DNA from: JBGAQP01 sp044220635 | GTDB lineage: Bacteria; Pseudomonadota; Gammaproteobacteria; Burkholderiales; Usitatibacteraceae | Length of the DNA stretch: 64,000 nucleotides | NCBI GenBank assembly: GCA_044220635.1 | Contig: JBGAQP010000018.1 | Location: 11,449-75,448 of the forward strand | Direction of reading: 5' to 3' | Shown: one piece after another, positions 62,181-64,000 of the stretch | Position numbering within the stretch: the stretch's first letter is position 1 | Layout of the letters: each line of letters starts with the position of its first letter | Program-made: the position numbers and the translations under genes | Notes under the pieces: generated by a model | The model's database searches: none | What the model saw: only the letters and a program-made list of their open reading frames with translations | Told to the model about the DNA's origin: nothing

Positions 62181-63992
62181 ATGAAACCTGCCTCCGACAA
62201 CGGGATCCGCCGGATCGTGCTCGCGCTCGCCGCCTGCGGCCTCATCGGCTCCGCCGTGCTGGTCGCCGACCGCGTGGTCGCGCAGCCCACGCCGGAAGCC
62301 TACGACCCCCTCCTCGCCGAGCCCGCGCGAGCCTGCGCGCCGGCCACCGGCCAACCCCCGGTGCTGAAGACCCTGATCCTCGCGCGGACCGAGACGGCGC
62401 CCTTCCAGCCCGTGCCCACCCGGGCCGCCGGCGGAGAGGTGCCCCTCTACAAGGACCTCGGCTCCCTCGGGCTCAAGGTGGGAACCCGCGTGCCCGACGC
62501 CCAGCGCTATTTCGACCAGGGCCTGCGGCTCGCCTTCGCCTTCAACCACGCCGAGGCGCAGCGCGCCTTCCAGGCCGCGCAGAAGCTCGATCCGTCGTGC
62601 GCGATGTGCTACTGGGGCGAGGCGTTCGTCCTCGGCCCCAACATCAATGCCCCGATGATGCCCGAGGCGCAGGCGCCGGCGATGGCCGCGCTCGCCAAGG
62701 CCCTCGAGCTCGCCCCCCGCGCGCCGGAGAAGGACCGCGCGCTGGTCGCGGCCCTCGCCAGGCGCTATTCCGCGGACCCGAAGGCCGGGCGCGCGGCGCT
62801 CGACGCCGCGTTCGCCGACGCGATGAAGGCGCTCGCGGCGCGCTACCCCGGCGACGACAACATCCAGGTGCTCTACGCCGAAAGCGTGATGGACACGCAG
62901 CCCTGGGACTACTGGGAGGCGGGCGGCACGAAGCCCAAGGCGCGCGCGGGCGAGATCCTCGCCGCGCTCGAGACCGTGCTCCAGCGCAATCCCGCCCACC
63001 CCGGCGCGATCCACTACTACATCCACGCCGTCGAGGCCTCCACGAAGCCCGAGCGCGCGCTCGCCCACGCCCGGCGGCTCGCGGACCTGATGCCCGGGGC
63101 GGGGCACATCGTGCACATGCCGGCGCACATTTACTACCGGCTCGGCATGTACCGGGAATCGCTCGAGGCCAACAAGAAGGCGATCGCGATCGACGAGCGC
63201 TATTTCGGCACCTCGCCCTCGGACCCGATGTACAAGCTGGCCTACTACCCGCACAACATCCACTTCGTGATGGTCTCGGCGCAGCAGGGCGGCGACGCGG
63301 CGACCGCTCTCGAGGCAGGCGCGAAGCTCGACCGCGCGATCGACGCCGGGGCCGCGAAGCAGGTCCCGCCCCTGCAGCCGATCAAGGCCGCGCCGTACAC
63401 GACGCACGCGCAGTTCAGCGCGCCCGAGGCGATCCTGGCGCTGCCCGCGCCAGACGCGGGCCTCGCGCTCGTGCGGGCGATGTACCACTACGCCCGCGCG
63501 ATCGCCTTCGCCGGGAAGAAGGACGCGGCCGCGGCGCGCAACGAGATCGCCGCGCTCGCGAAGCTCGAGCGCGAGGCGGACTTCAAGCCCTTCGCGGAGT
63601 GGGCGGTGCCCGGCAGGGAGATCGTGCAGACCGCGCGCCTGGTCGCCACCGGGCGGCTCGCGGACGCGATGGGCGACCTGGAGGCGGCGGCGAAGGCCTA
63701 CGACGAGGCGATCTTCGTCGAGGACTCGCTCGCGTACATGGAGCCGGCGTACTGGTACTACCCAATCCGGCAATCGCTCGGCAGCGTGCGGATGCGCCAG
63801 GGACGCCTCGACGAGGCCGAGAAGGCGTTCCGCGATTCCCTCGGCCGCGTGCGCGCGAGCGGCTGGGCGCTCGCTGGGCTCGCCGAGGTCTATCGCAGGA
63901 AGGGCGACGCGAAGGCCGAGAAAGCGGCGCGCCAGGCATTGGCGAAGGCCTGGTTCGGCCCCGCGGGCGGCCCCGACCCGGCGAAGCTCTGA
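62181..63992 (+). CDS. Exported TPR-repeat protein, companion of the TTC38-type protein
   Basis: The 603-residue product has an N-terminal signal or anchor (RIVLALAACGLIGSAVLVADR) and then TPR-like helices, starting YFDQGLRLAFAFNHAEAQRAFQAAQKLDPSCAMCYWGEA in separate repeats. It shares with the upstream protein a histidine pattern: His278-x3-His282-x2-Glu285, and 34 residues on, His312-x3-His316 with His309 beside it. A Cys pair (CAMC) lies in the first repeat. It begins 24 bases after the upstream gene and probably acts in the periplasm. Function unknown; metal or heme binding is a guess from the His pattern. Confidence 0.8.
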   Translation: MKPASDNGIRRIVLALAACGLIGSAVLVADRVVAQPTPEAYDPLLAEPARACAPATGQPPVLKTLILARTETAPFQPVPTRAAGGEVPLYKDLGSLGLKVGTRVPDAQRYFDQGLRLAFAFNHAEAQRAFQAAQKLDPSCAMCYWGEAFVLGPNINAPMMPEAQAPAMAALAKALELAPRAPEKDRALVAALARRYSADPKAGRAALDAAFADAMKALAARYPGDDNIQVLYAESVMDTQPWDYWEAGGTKPKARAGEILAALETVLQRNPAHPGAIHYYIHAVEASTKPERALAHARRLADLMPGAGHIVHMPAHIYYRLGMYRESLEANKKAIAIDERYFGTSPSDPMYKLAYYPHNIHFVMVSAQQGGDAATALEAGAKLDRAIDAGAAKQVPPLQPIKAAPYTTHAQFSAPEAILALPAPDAGLALVRAMYHYARAIAFAGKKDAAAARNEIAALAKLEREADFKPFAEWAVPGREIVQTARLVATGRLADAMGDLEAAAKAYDEAIFVEDSLAYMEPAYWYYPIRQSLGSVRMRQGRLDEAEKAFRDSLGRVRASGWALAGLAEVYRRKGDAKAEKAARQALAKAWFGPAGGPDPAKL

Positions 63993-64000
63993 TGCGGCGC

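Noticed and set aside
60714..63773. Minus-strand open frame of about 1000 codons opposite the two TPR genes
   Set aside because: Composition is Arg/Gly/Leu-rich without motifs, and the plus strand has coherent TPR proteins, a promoter and ribosome sites.

Overview
The window reads as a stretch of chromosome from a high-GC (roughly 70% by eye) Gram-negative betaproteobacterium, probably Burkholderiales or a near relative. This rests on gene order and on lipopolysaccharide and outer-membrane genes (lpxH, an OmpW-type porin, entericidin). The run leuC-entericidin-leuD-leuB-asd-fimV-truA-trpF-trpB-trpA-accD-folC-SPOR-purF-metZ, the pair hrcA/nadK-recN, and grpE-dnaK-dnaJ are arrangements I associate with betaproteobacteria. 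I see no tRNA, rRNA, CRISPR array, insertion sequence, integrase or attachment site. Coding density is very high and no gene-free stretch exceeds about 250 bases.

Layout. 1-5.4 kb: 3' end of a TIM-barrel amidohydrolase, an MFS-acyltransferase fusion and a DUF2339 membrane protein. 5.4-23 kb: biosynthetic block (aroC; leuCDB with an embedded entericidin; asd; fimV; truA; trpFBA; accD; folC; SPOR protein; purF; metZ). 23-30.4 kb: an amidinotransferase-fold hydrolase, then a minus-strand group (TPR protein, Csd6-like L,D-transpeptidase, cyclophilin, lpxH), cysS, and an orphan ABC binding protein. 30.5-38.5 kb: heat-shock cluster dnaJ-dnaK-grpE (minus) behind a textbook sigma-32 promoter, an OmpW gene behind an FNR-type box, a holin-like membrane protein, hemH and hrcA (minus), with nadK-recN divergent. 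40-46 kb: patatin, thioesterase, cupin, esterase, mogA, yjgA and pmbA. 45.7-49.3 kb: a TRAP transporter whose binding protein and permease genes are tail to tail. 49.4-57.7 kb: glyA-nrdR-ribD-ribE-(cytochrome c, antisense)-ribBA-ribH-nusB-thiL-pgpA-glpQ, a riboflavin-centred run with many overlapping start/stop codons. 57.8-60 kb: a lone ParA-type ATPase, a small conserved protein and oxyR. 60-64 kb: a tetR gene divergent from two TPR-type genes, with a palindrome between the -35 and -10 of the pair.

Most of the window is ordinary housekeeping DNA. The observations I consider most worth following are: (1) the TetR-controlled pair of TPR proteins, one cytoplasmic and one exported, which share a spaced HxxxHxxE plus HxxxH signature; (2) a cyclophilin gene with two well-formed starts, predicted to give exported and cytosolic forms; (3) a TPR protein and an L,D-transpeptidase, translationally coupled, that share the same C-terminal NTF2-like domain; and (4) a RibBA whose GTP cyclohydrolase II half has lost its zinc cysteines. 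Function calls come from reading protein motifs by eye; no database search was run.
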